DNA of 64,000 bases from Streptomyces sp. NBC_01429 (GTDB taxonomy: Bacteria; Actinomycetota; Actinomycetes; Streptomycetales; Streptomycetaceae). The notes below the pieces were generated by a model. The model saw only the letters and a program-made list of their open reading frames with translations, ran no database searches and was not told the origin of the DNA. Positions 63,979 to 64,000 of this stretch are shown here, piece after piece (the stretch's first letter is position 1; every line of letters starts with the position of its first letter). The stretch covers positions 3,380,501 to 3,444,500 of the forward strand of contig NZ_CP109599.1 of the NCBI RefSeq assembly GCF_036231945.1, written 5' to 3'. A program made the translations under genes and the position numbers.

Positions 63979-64000
63979 GCCCCGTACGGTGGGTGGTACC

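Overview
The window is a high-GC actinomycete chromosome segment, almost certainly Streptomyces. Evidence: very GC-rich third codon positions, frequent GTG starts, GTGA/ATGA overlaps, futalosine-pathway menaquinone genes, a lone groEL with a CIRCE operator, a GpgS/OtsA/OtsB trehalose block and a DasR-type nagK-nagA pair. From memory, the gene order at both ends matches the S. coelicolor SCO4284-SCO4327 region. Accessory stretches are interspersed with this core. I saw no rRNA, tRNA, CRISPR array or intact transposase.

Layout. 1-4.4 kb: mqnB (cut by the window edge) and mqnD, a divergent MDR oxidoreductase/TetR pair with a palindromic operator, a cold-shock-domain protein and a small membrane protein. 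4.5-9.3 kb: three tandem, translationally linked stand-alone condensation-domain proteins with no adenylation or carrier domain nearby. 9.3-13.5 kb: an XRE-TPR regulator divergent from a tightly coupled Gfo/Idh dehydrogenase - DegT aminotransferase - NUDIX operon (putative amino-sugar or aminocyclitol cassette). 13.6-17.4 kb: HAD hydrolase and a FecCD/FecCD/ATPase metal-chelate importer. 17.5-29.9 kb: membrane proteins, an XPB helicase with its helicase-associated partner, a GT87 glycosyltransferase and HelD. 30-33.7 kb: a 139-nt palindrome, cutC with a DasR-like site, and copA with two CsoR-type boxes. 33.8-37.2 kb: HD protein, MFS exporter, secreted and small hypothetical proteins.

37.3-41.1 kb: a murR-murQ-murP-like set for N-acetylmuramic acid uptake and cleavage, with an operator overlapping a leaderless promoter. 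41.1-43.5 kb: a decaying XRE/DUF397 locus with two single-base frameshifts and a duplicated remnant. 43.5-47.1 kb: a VTC - DUF4956 - CotH operon preceded by 11-nt direct repeats that look like a PhoP (PHO) box, suggesting phosphate control of a polyphosphate-type polymerase and a CotH kinase. 47.2-51.4 kb: a secreted protein, an aldo/keto reductase with twin palindromic operators, and a peptidase-S74 (intramolecular chaperone) signature split over two adjacent ORFs followed by a 2OG-Fe(II) oxygenase. 51.4-64 kb: groEL2 with CIRCE, cspA, MoaD-like carrier, thrC, gpgS, otsA, otsB, a DUF3263 protein, a sugar-binding lipoprotein and nagK-nagA.

The strongest themes are amino-sugar metabolism (DasR-like sites at cutC and nagK, the mur set, the DegT/Gfo cassette) and two possibly undescribed systems: the PHO-box VTC/DUF4956/CotH operon and the condensation-domain trio. 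All functions are inferred by reading sequence; no database search was run.
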